From NCBI GenBank assembly GCA_035547055.1, contig DASZVN010000222.1, positions 1-33,180 on the forward strand: a DNA stretch of 33,180 nt, read 5' to 3'. Every line of letters begins with the position of its first letter. Position 1 is the stretch's first letter. This stretch comes from DASZVN01 sp035547055 (GTDB lineage Bacteria > Pseudomonadota > Alphaproteobacteria > Rhizobiales > Methylopilaceae). Made by a program: the position numbers and the translations under genes. Of this stretch, positions 14,872 through 23,017 are shown piece by piece. The notes beneath the pieces are model-generated. The model was given only the letters and a program-made list of their open reading frames with translations, ran no database searches and was not told the origin of the DNA.

Positions 14872-15849
14872 TCATCCTTCCGGCCTGAGGGGCCGCGCCA
14901 GCAGCGCGGCCGTCGCCGCCTCGACCGTCGACGCGCCGGCGAGCACCGCGGCGACCGCCGTGGCGATCGGCATGTCGACGCCGTGGCGGGCGGCGAGGGC
15001 GGCCAGCGCGTCGGCGGTGAACGCCCCTTCGGCAAGGCCGGCCGGTCGGGGCCGGCCGGCCCCGATCGCAACCCCGAGGGCGAAGTTGCGCGACTGCGGC
15101 GCCGTTGCGGTCAGGACCAGATCGCCGAGGCCGGAGAGGCCCATCAGCGTCTCCGGCCTCGCCCCGAGCGCGGCGCCGAGGCGGCGGAGCTCGGCGAAGC
15201 CGCGGGCGATCAGCGCCGCGCCGGCGCTGGCGCCGAGGCCGCGGCCGGCCGCGATCCCGGCGGCGATGGCGAGGACGTTCTTGGCCGCCCCGCCGATCTC
15301 GACGCCGACGACATCGCCCGTGTGGTAGAGCCGGAACGTCGGGCTCGCCAGCGCGGCCGCGAGCGCCTCGGCCAAGGCGACGTCGGTTGCCGCCAGCGTC
15401 ACCGCGGTCGGCAGGCCCCGCGCGACATCGGCGGCGAAGCTCGGCCCCGAGAGGGTCGCGGCAGGCCGCCCCGGCAGCGCCTCGGCGAGGACGCGCGTCA
15501 TCGCGAGCAGGCTGCCGCGCTCGAGACCCTTGGCGCAGGAAATGGCGGGCGCGCCCGCGGCGAGGCTGGGCGCGAGCGCGCTCGCCGCCGTCCGCATCGC
15601 CTGGGCCGGTACCGCGAAGAGCACGGCATCGGCGGCGCCGAGCGCGGCCGCGTCGACCGCGACGGCGACGGTCGTGGCGAGACGCACGCCGGGAAGGCGG
15701 GCGTCGTCCTCCCGGCACGCGGCGAGCCGTGCCGTCCGCACGGGGTCGCGGCCCCACAGCACGACCTTTCGCCCGGCAGCCGCGGCGGCATTGGCGAGAG
15801 CGAGGCCCCAGGCGCCGGCGCCGGCGATCCCGACGGTCGCGACGCTCAC
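14872..15849 (-). CDS. gpsA: NAD(P)+ glycerol-3-phosphate dehydrogenase
   Basis: A 325-residue cytosolic enzyme that reduces dihydroxyacetone phosphate to sn-glycerol 3-phosphate for phospholipid synthesis. The N-terminal nucleotide motif is GAGAWG (10-15); the catalytic lysines are Lys107 in SCAKG and Lys190 in EIGGAAKNV; TLSGPSFA and MGLSGLGDL are other family signatures. The start is GTG 15849, which overlaps the tsaD stop as GTGA, so it is translationally coupled to tsaD. The open frame continues upstream across tsaD but that is a GC-rich shadow. The length is normal for GpsA. Confidence 0.95.
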   Translation of the reverse strand: MSVATVGIAGAGAWGLALANAAAAAGRKVVLWGRDPVRTARLAACREDDARLPGVRLATTVAVAVDAAALGAADAVLFAVPAQAMRTAASALAPSLAAGAPAISCAKGLERGSLLAMTRVLAEALPGRPAATLSGPSFAADVARGLPTAVTLAATDVALAEALAAALASPTFRLYHTGDVVGVEIGGAAKNVLAIAAGIAAGRGLGASAGAALIARGFAELRRLGAALGARPETLMGLSGLGDLVLTATAPQSRNFALGVAIGAGRPRPAGLAEGAFTADALAALAARHGVDMPIATAVAAVLAGASTVEAATAALLARPLRPEG

Positions 15850-16898
15850 GCCCTGGCTCCCGCCGGCGCGGTCAGGTCGAGCGGCCAGCGCGCCCGCGGC
15901 GGAAAATCGAGCGGATCGGACAGGCCGAGTGCCAGCCGCTCGGCCCCCGCCCAGGCGATCATCGCGCCGTTGTCGCCGCAGAGCTCCGGCGGCGGCGCGA
16001 CGAGGCGGGTGCCGGCCTCGGCGGCGAGGCGGCGGAGGGCGGTGCGGAGTGCCTGGTTGGCCGCGACGCCACCGGCGACGACGAGCGCGCTCGGCTCGTG
16101 GCCGCCGTCGCGGAACAGGCGCAGCGCGGTCCGGGTGCGGTCGGCCATCACCTCCTCGACCGCGGCTTGGAAGCTGGCGCAGAGGTCGGCGACATCGGCC
16201 TCGCCGAGCGGGGCGATCCGCTCCGCCTCGACGCGGACCGCCGTCTTCAGGCCGGCGAAGGAGAAGTCCGGCTGCGGCCGCCCCAGCATCGGCCGGGGCA
16301 GGGCGAAGCGGGTGGGGTCGCCGGCGGCGGCGGCGCGCTCGACCGCGGGGCCGCCGGGATAGCCGAGGCCGAGCATCTTCGCGACCTTGTCGAAGGCCTC
16401 GCCGACCGCATCGTCGATCGTGGTGCCGAGCCGGCGGTAGCGGCCGACCCCCTCGACGGCGAGAAGCTGGCAGTGCCCGCCCGAGACGAGGAGCAGGAGA
16501 TAGGGGAAGGCGACGCCATCGGTCAGCCGTGCCGTCAGCGCGTGGGCCTCGAGATGGTTGACCGCGATCAGCGGCAGCGCGCTCGCGAACGCCAGCGCCT
16601 TGGCGGCGGTGAGGCCGACGATGACCCCGCCGATCAGCCCCGGCCCCGCCGCGGCGGCGACGCCGTCGAGTCCGCCGAGCCCCATGCCGGCCTCGTCGAG
16701 CGCCCGTGCCACGATGCCGTCGAGCGCCTCGACATGGGCGCGCGCCGCGATCTCGGGGACGACGCCGCCGTAGGCGGCGTGACGCCTGATCTGCGACAGC
16801 ACCACGTTCGAGAGGATGCGGCCCTGGCCTTCGGGCAGGCGCATCACGACCGCGGCGGCCGTCTCGTCGCAGGTGGTCTCGATCCCGAGGATCAGCAT
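15846..16898 (-). CDS. tsaD: tRNA N6-adenosine threonylcarbamoyltransferase
   Basis: A 350-residue protein of the Kae1/TsaD family. It opens with LGIETTCDET (4-13), has the metal-binding His115 and His119 in VNHLEAHAL, LLVSGGHCQL and, near the C-terminus, VVAGGVAANQALR and a final CGDNGAMIAWAG. TsaD transfers the threonylcarbamoyl group from TC-AMP to A37 of tRNAs that read ANN codons, together with TsaB, TsaC and TsaE, none of which is in the window. The gene is divergent from hemC, with 81 bases between the starts; this tsaD/hemC arrangement is common in Hyphomicrobiales. gpsA follows with a 4-base overlap. Confidence 0.96.
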   Translation of the reverse strand: MLILGIETTCDETAAAVVMRLPEGQGRILSNVVLSQIRRHAAYGGVVPEIAARAHVEALDGIVARALDEAGMGLGGLDGVAAAAGPGLIGGVIVGLTAAKALAFASALPLIAVNHLEAHALTARLTDGVAFPYLLLLVSGGHCQLLAVEGVGRYRRLGTTIDDAVGEAFDKVAKMLGLGYPGGPAVERAAAAGDPTRFALPRPMLGRPQPDFSFAGLKTAVRVEAERIAPLGEADVADLCASFQAAVEEVMADRTRTALRLFRDGGHEPSALVVAGGVAANQALRTALRRLAAEAGTRLVAPPPELCGDNGAMIAWAGAERLALGLSDPLDFPPRARWPLDLTAPAGARA

Positions 16899-16940
16899 GC
16901 GCCGTCGAACGCTCCGCTTCCGGCCGCCTGTCCGCCTCCC

Positions 16941-16946
16941 TATAGT
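16941..16946 (+). promoter_or_regulatory. Possible -10 element of the heme operon
   Basis: TATAGT lies 34 bases before the hemC ATG inside the 81-base divergent region, a 5/6 match to the sigma-70 -10 consensus in a very GC-rich setting. I see no convincing -35 at the right distance, so this is a suggestion only. Confidence 0.25.
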
Positions 16947-16979
16947 CCGGCGCCGACGCCCCCGACAACGGCCGCCCGA

Positions 16980-17906
16980 ATGAGCTTGCCCTTCCTCCGC
17001 CTCGGCACCCGCGGCAGTCCGCTCGCGCTATGGCAGGCCGACGCGGTCGCGGCGGCGCTCGCGCGGACGCACAACCTCCCGGCGGAGAGCATCGAGCGCG
17101 TCGTCGTCCGCACGAGCGGCGACCGCATCCGCGACCGGCCGCTCGCGGATGCCGGCGGGAAGGGGCTGTTCACCAAGGAGCTCGACGAAGCGCTGCTCGA
17201 CGGCCGCATCGACCTTGCCGCGCACTCGGCCAAGGACGTGCCGAGCTTCCTCACCGACGGCATCGCGCTCGGCGGCTGCCTCGACCGCGAGGATTCGCGC
17301 GATGCGCTGGTCGCGCCACGCCATCTCCGCTTCGATCGGCTGCCGGCGGGCGCGGTGGTCGGCACCGCCTCGGTCCGCCGCGCCGCCCTGATCCGCCATC
17401 GCCGGCCCGACCTCGGCACGGTGCTGCTGCGCGGCAATGTCGGCACCCGCCTCCGCAAGGTCGCGGAGGGCGAGTGCGATGCGACCGTGCTGGCCCTGGC
17501 CGGGCTGCGCCGGCTCGGGCGCGAGGCCGCCGCCGACGAGGTGCTCGACCCCGCGATCTTTCCGCCGGCGCTGGCGCAGGGGATCGTCGCGGTGACCGTG
17601 CGCGCGGGCGACGAGCGCGTCGCGCCGCTGGTCGCGGCCGCGAGCCACTTGCCGACGCTCACCGTCCTGAATGCGGAGCGCGCTCTGCTGGCGGCGCTCG
17701 ACGGCTCCTGCCGCACGCCGATCGCCGGCGGCGCAACGCTCGCCGGGGACCGCCTCCACCTCCGCGGCCTCGTCATCGCGCCGGACGGCTCCGCCCTGTG
17801 GGAGGCCGAAAGCGAGGCGGCGGCGGGCGAGGCCGGCGCGCTGGGCGCGCGGCTCGGCGCCGAGCTTCTCGGCCGGGTGCCGGCAGCCGTGCTCCGGCAG
17901 GGATGA
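16980..17906 (+). CDS. hemC: Hydroxymethylbilane synthase (porphobilinogen deaminase)
   Basis: A 308-residue enzyme that polymerises four porphobilinogen units into hydroxymethylbilane. Signatures: LGTRGSPLALWQ at the N-terminus, the catalytic Asp86 in HSAKDVP, GTASVRR and RGNVGTRL that bind the cofactor and substrate, and Cys244 in DGSCRTPIAG, the residue that carries the dipyrromethane cofactor. The start is ATG 16980, with no strong ribosome binding site. It is the first of four plus-strand genes joined by overlaps or a short gap, and its stop overlaps the hemD start as ATGA. Confidence 0.96.
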   Translation: MSLPFLRLGTRGSPLALWQADAVAAALARTHNLPAESIERVVVRTSGDRIRDRPLADAGGKGLFTKELDEALLDGRIDLAAHSAKDVPSFLTDGIALGGCLDREDSRDALVAPRHLRFDRLPAGAVVGTASVRRAALIRHRRPDLGTVLLRGNVGTRLRKVAEGECDATVLALAGLRRLGREAAADEVLDPAIFPPALAQGIVAVTVRAGDERVAPLVAAASHLPTLTVLNAERALLAALDGSCRTPIAGGATLAGDRLHLRGLVIAPDGSALWEAESEAAAGEAGALGARLGAELLGRVPAAVLRQG

Positions 17907-18646
17907 CGGTCGTGCAGGTCGCCGTCCTGCGCCCGGCGGACGCGGCGGCCCGCACCGCGGCCAAGCTCCGCGCGCTCGGCTTCGCACCTCTCGTCGCGCC
18001 GCTGACGGCGATCGTCGCCGCGCCGCCGCCGCGCCTCGCCGCGCGCGATTTCGCCGGCATCGTGGTCACCAGCGCCAACGCCATCGAGGCGGTGGCCGCG
18101 CATCCCGATCTGGCGCTCTTCGCGGGTCTTCCCGCATGGACGGTCGGAGCGCACAGCGCGGCGGTCGCCCGCCGCCACGGCTTCGTCGATGTCCGTGCAG
18201 GCGGCGGCGACGCCGCGGCGCTGGCAGCGCAGCTCGAACGCGCCGGCGAGCGCGGGCGCCCCTATCTCTGGCTTGCCGGGGAGGACGTGGCGGCCGATCT
18301 CGCGGCGCTGCTCGCGCCGGCGGGCATCGCGATCGAGCGCTGCGTGGTCTACCGGGCCGCAGCGGCGGCCGTGCTGCCGCGGGTGCTGGCGGACGCGCTC
18401 GGCGCCGGCACGCTCGGCGCCGCGCTCCACTACTCGCCGCGGGGCGCGACGCTCTATCGCGACCTCGCCGCCGCGGCGGGGCTCGCGGAGGCCGCACTGG
18501 CGGTGCGCAACCTCTGCCTCGCCGAGCGGGTGGCGGCATCGCTCCGCGCCGCCGGCGCCCGCGCGATCGAGGTCGCCGAGCGCCCCGAGGAGGCGGCGCT
18601 CCTCGCCCTCCTGGGGTCGCCAAGCCCGGCGCGAGCCGCTAGATAG
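17903..18646 (+). CDS. hemD: Uroporphyrinogen-III synthase
   Basis: The 247-residue product would cyclise hydroxymethylbilane with inversion of ring D. This family is poorly conserved in sequence; visible features are VVQVAVLRPADAAARTAAKLRALGF at the start (first 26 residues), GIVVTSANAIEAV, WTVGAHSAAVARRHGF and the second-domain LHYSPRGATLY and CLAERVAASLRAAGA. The assignment rests on these and on the position directly after hemC with an ATGA overlap at 17903. The length is typical. Expression is probably coupled to hemC, which matches the metabolic order. Confidence 0.93.
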   Translation: MTVVQVAVLRPADAAARTAAKLRALGFAPLVAPLTAIVAAPPPRLAARDFAGIVVTSANAIEAVAAHPDLALFAGLPAWTVGAHSAAVARRHGFVDVRAGGGDAAALAAQLERAGERGRPYLWLAGEDVAADLAALLAPAGIAIERCVVYRAAAAAVLPRVLADALGAGTLGAALHYSPRGATLYRDLAAAAGLAEAALAVRNLCLAERVAASLRAAGARAIEVAERPEEAALLALLGSPSPARAAR

Positions 18647-18663
18647 CGATCGCGGAGAGCGCG

Positions 18664-19908
18664 ATGGCAGACGACGACGGCAAGGCGGCGAGCGAGGACG
18701 CGCACCGGCGGAGCAACCGGCCGCGCTCGACGCTCGACCTCGACGCGACCGACGTCTCCCCATCCGAGGCCGCCGGCCCGGCAACCGCTCAGCCTGCCGT
18801 CGGGCCTGCCCCGCGGCGTGCCGGATGGCTCGGCCACGTCCTGGCGGCCATCGTCGGTGCCGCGATTGCGGTCGCGGCGATCTGGGCACTTGCGGAAAAC
18901 GGCAGGCTGCCGGCCGCAGGCGCCGGCGATACCGCCTCGGCCGTCGCCACGCTCCAGGGGAAGATGGGAGCGCTCGACCAGCGGCTGGCCGGGCTCGAAC
19001 GGCAGGCCAAGGCGCCGCCGCCGGCCGCCGACGACCAGGCGGCAAGGGCCGGCATCGACAAGCTGCAGGCGGGGACGGCCGCCCTCGGCCGCCGCCTCGA
19101 CGAGCTGGAGAAAGCGGTCGCTGCCGACCATGACGCTCTCGGCGCGAAGGCTTCGGCGGGCGACGTGGCGAAGCTGGCGCAGCAGGTCCAGGCCAACCGG
19201 GCCGGCACCCCTACTGACGCCGATCTCGCCGGCCGGCTCGGTCGGGCCGAGACGGCGCTTGCGGGCAAAGCCTCGACGGCCGACGTCGCGAGGCTCGGGC
19301 AAGAGGTTGCGGCGCTGCAGGCGTCGTTGAAGACGCTCGACGCTGGCCATCCGGGCCAAGCCGCGACGGAGGCCCACGCCGCGGCGACGCTCGCCGCGGT
19401 CGCGGCGCTCGACGGCGCGCTCGCCCGCGGCACGCCCTTCGAGGACGATCTCGCCGATATCCAGCACCTGGTCGGGGACCAGGATCTCAAGCCGCTCCAG
19501 CGCTATGCCGCGAAGGGCGCGCCGCCGCTCCACGCCCTGGCGAGCCGCCTCGCCGCCGATCTCGCCGCGGCGCCGCCGACGCCCTTGCCGAGCGGGGCCG
19601 GCCTGTTCGACCGGCTCTATGCCAGCCTGCGCGGCCTCGTCCGGGTGACCCCCGCGGCGCCGAGCGGCGGTGTCGAGCCGACCGGCGACAGCGACGCCGC
19701 CAAGCGGGCGCGGGTCATCGCCCGGCTCGACCGTGGCGACTATCGCGGCGCGATCGAGGCGTGGCAGGCGCTCGACGCGTCGGCGCGGAAGGCCACCGCG
19801 ACGGCGGAGGCGGCGCTCTCCGACCGGCTCGCCGCCGACCAGCGCCTCGGCGAGATCGGCCGCCGCGCGCTCGCGGCGCTGGCCGGTGCGGCAGGCAGCG
19901 GCAAGTGA
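18664..19908 (+). CDS. Mitofilin/Mic60-like membrane protein
   Basis: A 414-residue protein with a hydrophilic N-terminus, a single membrane helix (about 54-76), a long Ala/Lys/Asp-rich coiled-coil region (about 90-260) and a C-terminal domain (about 280-410) with the pattern seen in mitofilins: DDLADIQHLVG, AAKGAPPLHALASRL, a LFDRLYASLRGLVRV helix, and LDRGDYRGAIEAWQAL. In alphaproteobacteria Mic60 homologues are encoded in the heme operon next to hemY and shape intracytoplasmic membranes. Position and layout support that identity here. It begins 17 bases after hemD and overlaps hemY by GTGA. Confidence 0.8.
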   Translation: MADDDGKAASEDAHRRSNRPRSTLDLDATDVSPSEAAGPATAQPAVGPAPRRAGWLGHVLAAIVGAAIAVAAIWALAENGRLPAAGAGDTASAVATLQGKMGALDQRLAGLERQAKAPPPAADDQAARAGIDKLQAGTAALGRRLDELEKAVAADHDALGAKASAGDVAKLAQQVQANRAGTPTDADLAGRLGRAETALAGKASTADVARLGQEVAALQASLKTLDAGHPGQAATEAHAAATLAAVAALDGALARGTPFEDDLADIQHLVGDQDLKPLQRYAAKGAPPLHALASRLAADLAAAPPTPLPSGAGLFDRLYASLRGLVRVTPAAPSGGVEPTGDSDAAKRARVIARLDRGDYRGAIEAWQALDASARKATATAEAALSDRLAADQRLGEIGRRALAALAGAAGSGK

Positions 19909-21431
19909 GCCGCCTCGTCCTCTTCTTCGTCGCCGTCGCGATCCTCGGCCTCGGCGTCGGCTGGCTGGCCGACCGGCCCGGCGCGATCGACATCGTGTGG
20001 CAGGGCTGGCGCATCGAGACCAGCGTCGCGGTCGCGGCCGGCGCGGTGATCGTGGCGTTCATCCTTCTCGCGATCGCATGGTGGCTGATCCGGCTTGTGC
20101 TGGGAGGGCCGAGCGCGATCGCCGCGTTGTTCCACCGCCGCCGTCACGCCCGCGGCCGCGGCGCGCTGACGCGGGGCTTCGTCGCGGTCGGCACCGGCGA
20201 CCTCAAGACGGCGCGGCGCGCCGCCATCGAGGCCGAGCGCCATGCCATGGGCGATCCGCTGGCGCTGGTGCTGAAGGCCCAGGCGGCCCAGCTCGGCGGC
20301 GACCGCGACGGCGCCGAGCATGCGTTTCGCGCCATGCTCGACCACGACGCGACCCGGGCGCTCGGCTATCGCGGCCTGTTCGTCGAGGCACGGCGGCGGG
20401 GCGACGCGGCGGCCGCGCACAAGCTCGCCGACGAGGCGGTGCGCCACGCCCCGCAGGTGCCGTGGGCCGGCCCGGCGCTGCTCGAGATCGAGGTCGCGGC
20501 GCAGGACTGGGCGGCGGCGCTCGCGACCGTCGAGCGCAACCTTGCCAACCGCGTCACCGACCGCGCCGTCGGCACCCGCCAGCGCGCGGTGCTGCTGACG
20601 GCCCAGGCGCGCGAGCAGGCGGCGCGGGGCGAGGAGGATGCCGCGCGCAAGACCGCGCTCGAGGCGGTGCGCCTCGCGCCGGATCTCGTGCCGGCGGCGG
20701 CGCTCGCCGGTCGCCTCCTGGCCGAGAGCGGTGAGCCGCGCCAGGCCGGCAAGATCGTCGAGGCGGCGTGGAAGGCGATGCCCCATCCCGACCTCGCCGA
20801 GATCTATCTCCGCCTCCGTCCCGGCGACACCGCGCAGGACCGGCTGAAGCGCGCGCGCCTCCTCGCCGACCGTGCCGAGAGCGGCGAGGAAGGCGCGCTG
20901 GCCCTGGCGCGGGCCGCCATCGACGCGCGCGAGTTTCCGCTCGCGCGGCGCACGCTGGCACCTTTGGTCGAAGGCCGTCCGGCCCGCCGGGCCTGCCTGC
21001 TGATGGCCGAGATCGAGGACGCGGAGAACGGCGACCGCGGCCGGGCCCGCGGCTGGCTCGCCCGTGCCCTGACGGCCCGGCCCGGCCCGGCCTGGGTCGC
21101 CGACGGCATCGCCTATGACGAATGGGAGCCGGCCTCGCCGACCACCGGCCGGCTCGACGCCTTCCGCTGGGAGGTGCCGCCGGAGCACCTGGCGCCGCCC
21201 GGCAGCCCGCTGATCGATGCCGAGGCGCTCGCGCCGTCGGCGGCCCCGGCGATCGCGCCGCCGCCCGCGGCGCTGCCGCCGGCCGAATCCGCGCCGGCGG
21301 CGGCTCCCGCGCCCGTGCCGCCGCCGCGCCCGCTGTCGCGCGGCCCGGTCGAGACCGTGCTGCCGCTGCCGCACCTCCCCGACGACCCCGGCCCGCCGCG
21401 CTCCGGCGACGAGGCAGCGCCTTCCTTGTAG
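19905..21431 (+). CDS. hemY: HemY-like membrane protein with TPR repeats
   Basis: A 508-residue protein starting at GTG 19905 (GTGA overlap with the preceding gene). Two N-terminal membrane helices (about 2-20 and 42-63) are separated by the loop DRPGAIDIVWQGWRIETS, which is the HemY N-terminal domain. TPR-like Ala-rich helices follow (for example ALVLKAQAAQLGGDRDGAEH and similar), and the end is a Pro/Ala-rich tail. This HemY is the proteobacterial inner-membrane protein found with hemC, hemD and mic60; it is not the Bacillus-type protoporphyrinogen oxidase of the same name. Its role in heme supply is unclear. A palindromic repeat lies just downstream. Confidence 0.9.
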   Translation: MSRLVLFFVAVAILGLGVGWLADRPGAIDIVWQGWRIETSVAVAAGAVIVAFILLAIAWWLIRLVLGGPSAIAALFHRRRHARGRGALTRGFVAVGTGDLKTARRAAIEAERHAMGDPLALVLKAQAAQLGGDRDGAEHAFRAMLDHDATRALGYRGLFVEARRRGDAAAAHKLADEAVRHAPQVPWAGPALLEIEVAAQDWAAALATVERNLANRVTDRAVGTRQRAVLLTAQAREQAARGEEDAARKTALEAVRLAPDLVPAAALAGRLLAESGEPRQAGKIVEAAWKAMPHPDLAEIYLRLRPGDTAQDRLKRARLLADRAESGEEGALALARAAIDAREFPLARRTLAPLVEGRPARRACLLMAEIEDAENGDRGRARGWLARALTARPGPAWVADGIAYDEWEPASPTTGRLDAFRWEVPPEHLAPPGSPLIDAEALAPSAAPAIAPPPAALPPAESAPAAAPAPVPPPRPLSRGPVETVLPLPHLPDDPGPPRSGDEAAPSL

Positions 21432-21435
21432 GGCG

Positions 21436-21452
21436 GGCAAGCGGAGCTTGCC
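21436..21452. terminator. Hairpin downstream of hemY
   Basis: Perfect 7-bp stem GGCAAGC/GCTTGCC with a 3-base loop beginning 5 bases after the hemY stop. With the following larger palindrome it separates hemY from the convergent binding-protein gene. No T-run. Confidence 0.45.
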
Positions 21453-21457
21453 GACGT

Positions 21458-21503
21458 GGGGCGACAGACGTGGGCATCGGCGTCGCCGGTGCCCACCGAC
21501 GAG
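21458..21503 (-). repeat. Dispersed palindromic repeat, copy 1
   Basis: The stretch GGGCGACAGACGTGGGCA and the following CG-rich palindrome match, in opposite orientation, the element at 24431-24475. The central palindrome (21470-21496) has 13 complementary positions per arm with one G-U. It fills the gap between the convergent hemY and binding-protein genes, where it could act as a bidirectional terminator. Confidence 0.65.
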
Positions 21504-21506
21504 GCG

Positions 21507-22688
21507 CTAACCCTGCTTCGCCATCGGGCACTGCGACACGTAGGCGTCGCCGTGGTGGGTGAAGATCGTCGACAGGATCTTGTCGCGCAGCTTGCCGTCG
21601 ATCTCCTCGGGGGTGGCGAGATACCAGTCCTCGATCGGGAAATGGTTCTTGCCGAAGGCGAAATAGCCGCGCACCGACTTGAAGTCGGCCTTCATCATGG
21701 CGGCCCGGAACGCATCCTTGTTGTCGAGCCCGTGGCTTTCGCGGAGCGCCGCGTCGAGCAGCTTGGCGGTGTCGTAGCCCTGGGCGGTGTAGGGGCTCGG
21801 GATGCGGTGGTACTTCTTCTCGAACCCTTCGACGAAGGCCTTGTTCTGCGGGTTGTCGAGCGTCGAGGACCAGAACACCGCGCCCTTCATGCCGACCGCG
21901 GCCTTGCCGACCGCCGGCAGCATCTCCTGGTCGATGCCGGCCATCTCGGAGAACACCTGGATGTCCTTCTTGAGGCCGGACTGGTCGAGCTGCTTGATGA
22001 AGTTGATGCCCATCGAGCCGTAGTAGAAGAAGTACATCGCCGTGGGCTTGGCGCGACGGAGCTCGGCGAGCGCGCTGGCGTAGTCGGACTGGCCGAACGG
22101 GGTGTAGACCTCGGCGTCGATCTTGCCCTTGAAGTAGCGCTTGAAGCCGGCGAGCTTGTCCTTCCCGGCGGGGAAGTTCGGCGCCATCAGGTAGGCGTCC
22201 TTGACCCCGAGCGAGGTGACGTACTGGCCCATCGCCTCGGACGAGGCGTCGTTCTGCCACGAGGTCGAGAAATAGTTCTCGTTGCACTCCTTGCCGGCGA
22301 GCTGGGAGGGGCCGGCGTTGGCGCCGACCAGGAAGACGCCGGCGTGGAGGATCGGCCGCGCGGTCGCGAGCAGCACGGCCGAGTTGCTGAAGCCGGTGAT
22401 GAGCTGGACCTTGTTGACCTCGATCAGCTTGTCGACGACCTGGCGGCCGGTATTGGGATTCTCGGCGTCGTCCGCGTAGGTGATCTCGGTGTCGAGCCCG
22501 CCGAGCTTGCCGCCGAGCTCGGCGAGGCCGAACTCGAAGCCGTCGCGGATGTCGCGGCCGACGATCGCGCCGTTGCCGGTCATGGTGGCGACGAAGCCGA
22601 TCCGGACCGGCCCGGCGGCATTCGCCGCCGGCGGCGCCAGCGCCAATGCGGCAGCCGTGGCCGCGGCCGCGAAGATGGCCTTGTTCAT
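21507..22688 (-). CDS. LivK-type ABC transporter substrate-binding protein
   Basis: A 393-residue periplasmic protein with a Sec signal peptide (residues 1-24, cut near AANA). The mature part starts PVRIGFVATMTGNGAIVGRDIRDGFE, the typical opening of type I periplasmic binding proteins of the branched-chain amino acid/amide class. Later segments include GFSNSAVLLATARPI, VFLVGANAGPSQ and YTPFGQSDYASALAELRR. Homologues bind amino acids, amides, urea or aromatic acids. The start is ATG 22688, with AGGGAGGG upstream. No permease or ATPase gene of the Liv type is nearby, so it is an orphan. It is divergent from the LigM-like gene. Confidence 0.92.
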   Translation of the reverse strand: MNKAIFAAAATAAALALAPPAANAAGPVRIGFVATMTGNGAIVGRDIRDGFEFGLAELGGKLGGLDTEITYADDAENPNTGRQVVDKLIEVNKVQLITGFSNSAVLLATARPILHAGVFLVGANAGPSQLAGKECNENYFSTSWQNDASSEAMGQYVTSLGVKDAYLMAPNFPAGKDKLAGFKRYFKGKIDAEVYTPFGQSDYASALAELRRAKPTAMYFFYYGSMGINFIKQLDQSGLKKDIQVFSEMAGIDQEMLPAVGKAAVGMKGAVFWSSTLDNPQNKAFVEGFEKKYHRIPSPYTAQGYDTAKLLDAALRESHGLDNKDAFRAAMMKADFKSVRGYFAFGKNHFPIEDWYLATPEEIDGKLRDKILSTIFTHHGDAYVSQCPMAKQG

Positions 22689-23017
22689 CGACAACCCTCC
22701 CTGATGATTGCGCCGGCAGCCGCAAACGCGTGACGCGCGAGCAGACGCCGTCGCGGCACAGTTCCAGATCGGTCCGGCGCTGACAAGGTATGGCGCCAAA
22801 CCATCGCGGCCACCTTGATGCGCAGGGCTGGCTTTTGCGGGCGCGGATGCTAGAAGGGCGTCCTGATCGCCGCCGGCGCGGCCGATCGCCTCTGCCGTCC
22901 GCCCCCGGCATGGTCGCCCTTGCTCGTGCGAGGCCGCCCAAGCTGGCGTGCCGTGGGCGGCAGGTGTAGAGAACGCGGCGCCGACCCGAACCCTTCCGCT
23001 CGAGAGGACAGAACGCG
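22689..23017. other. Divergent intergenic region, binding protein / O-demethylase
   Basis: 329 bases without a credible gene. It must hold the promoters of both divergent genes. I see a 7-base direct repeat GATCGCC (22865-22871 and 22884-22890) flanking a GC-rich centre, a possible regulator site, but no convincing -35/-10 pair. Confidence 0.4.

Noticed and set aside
15850..16968. Fusion of gpsA with a longer N-terminal region
   Set aside because: The extra part overlaps tsaD in another frame and is Arg-rich; the GTGA overlap and the GAGAWG motif fix the gpsA start.
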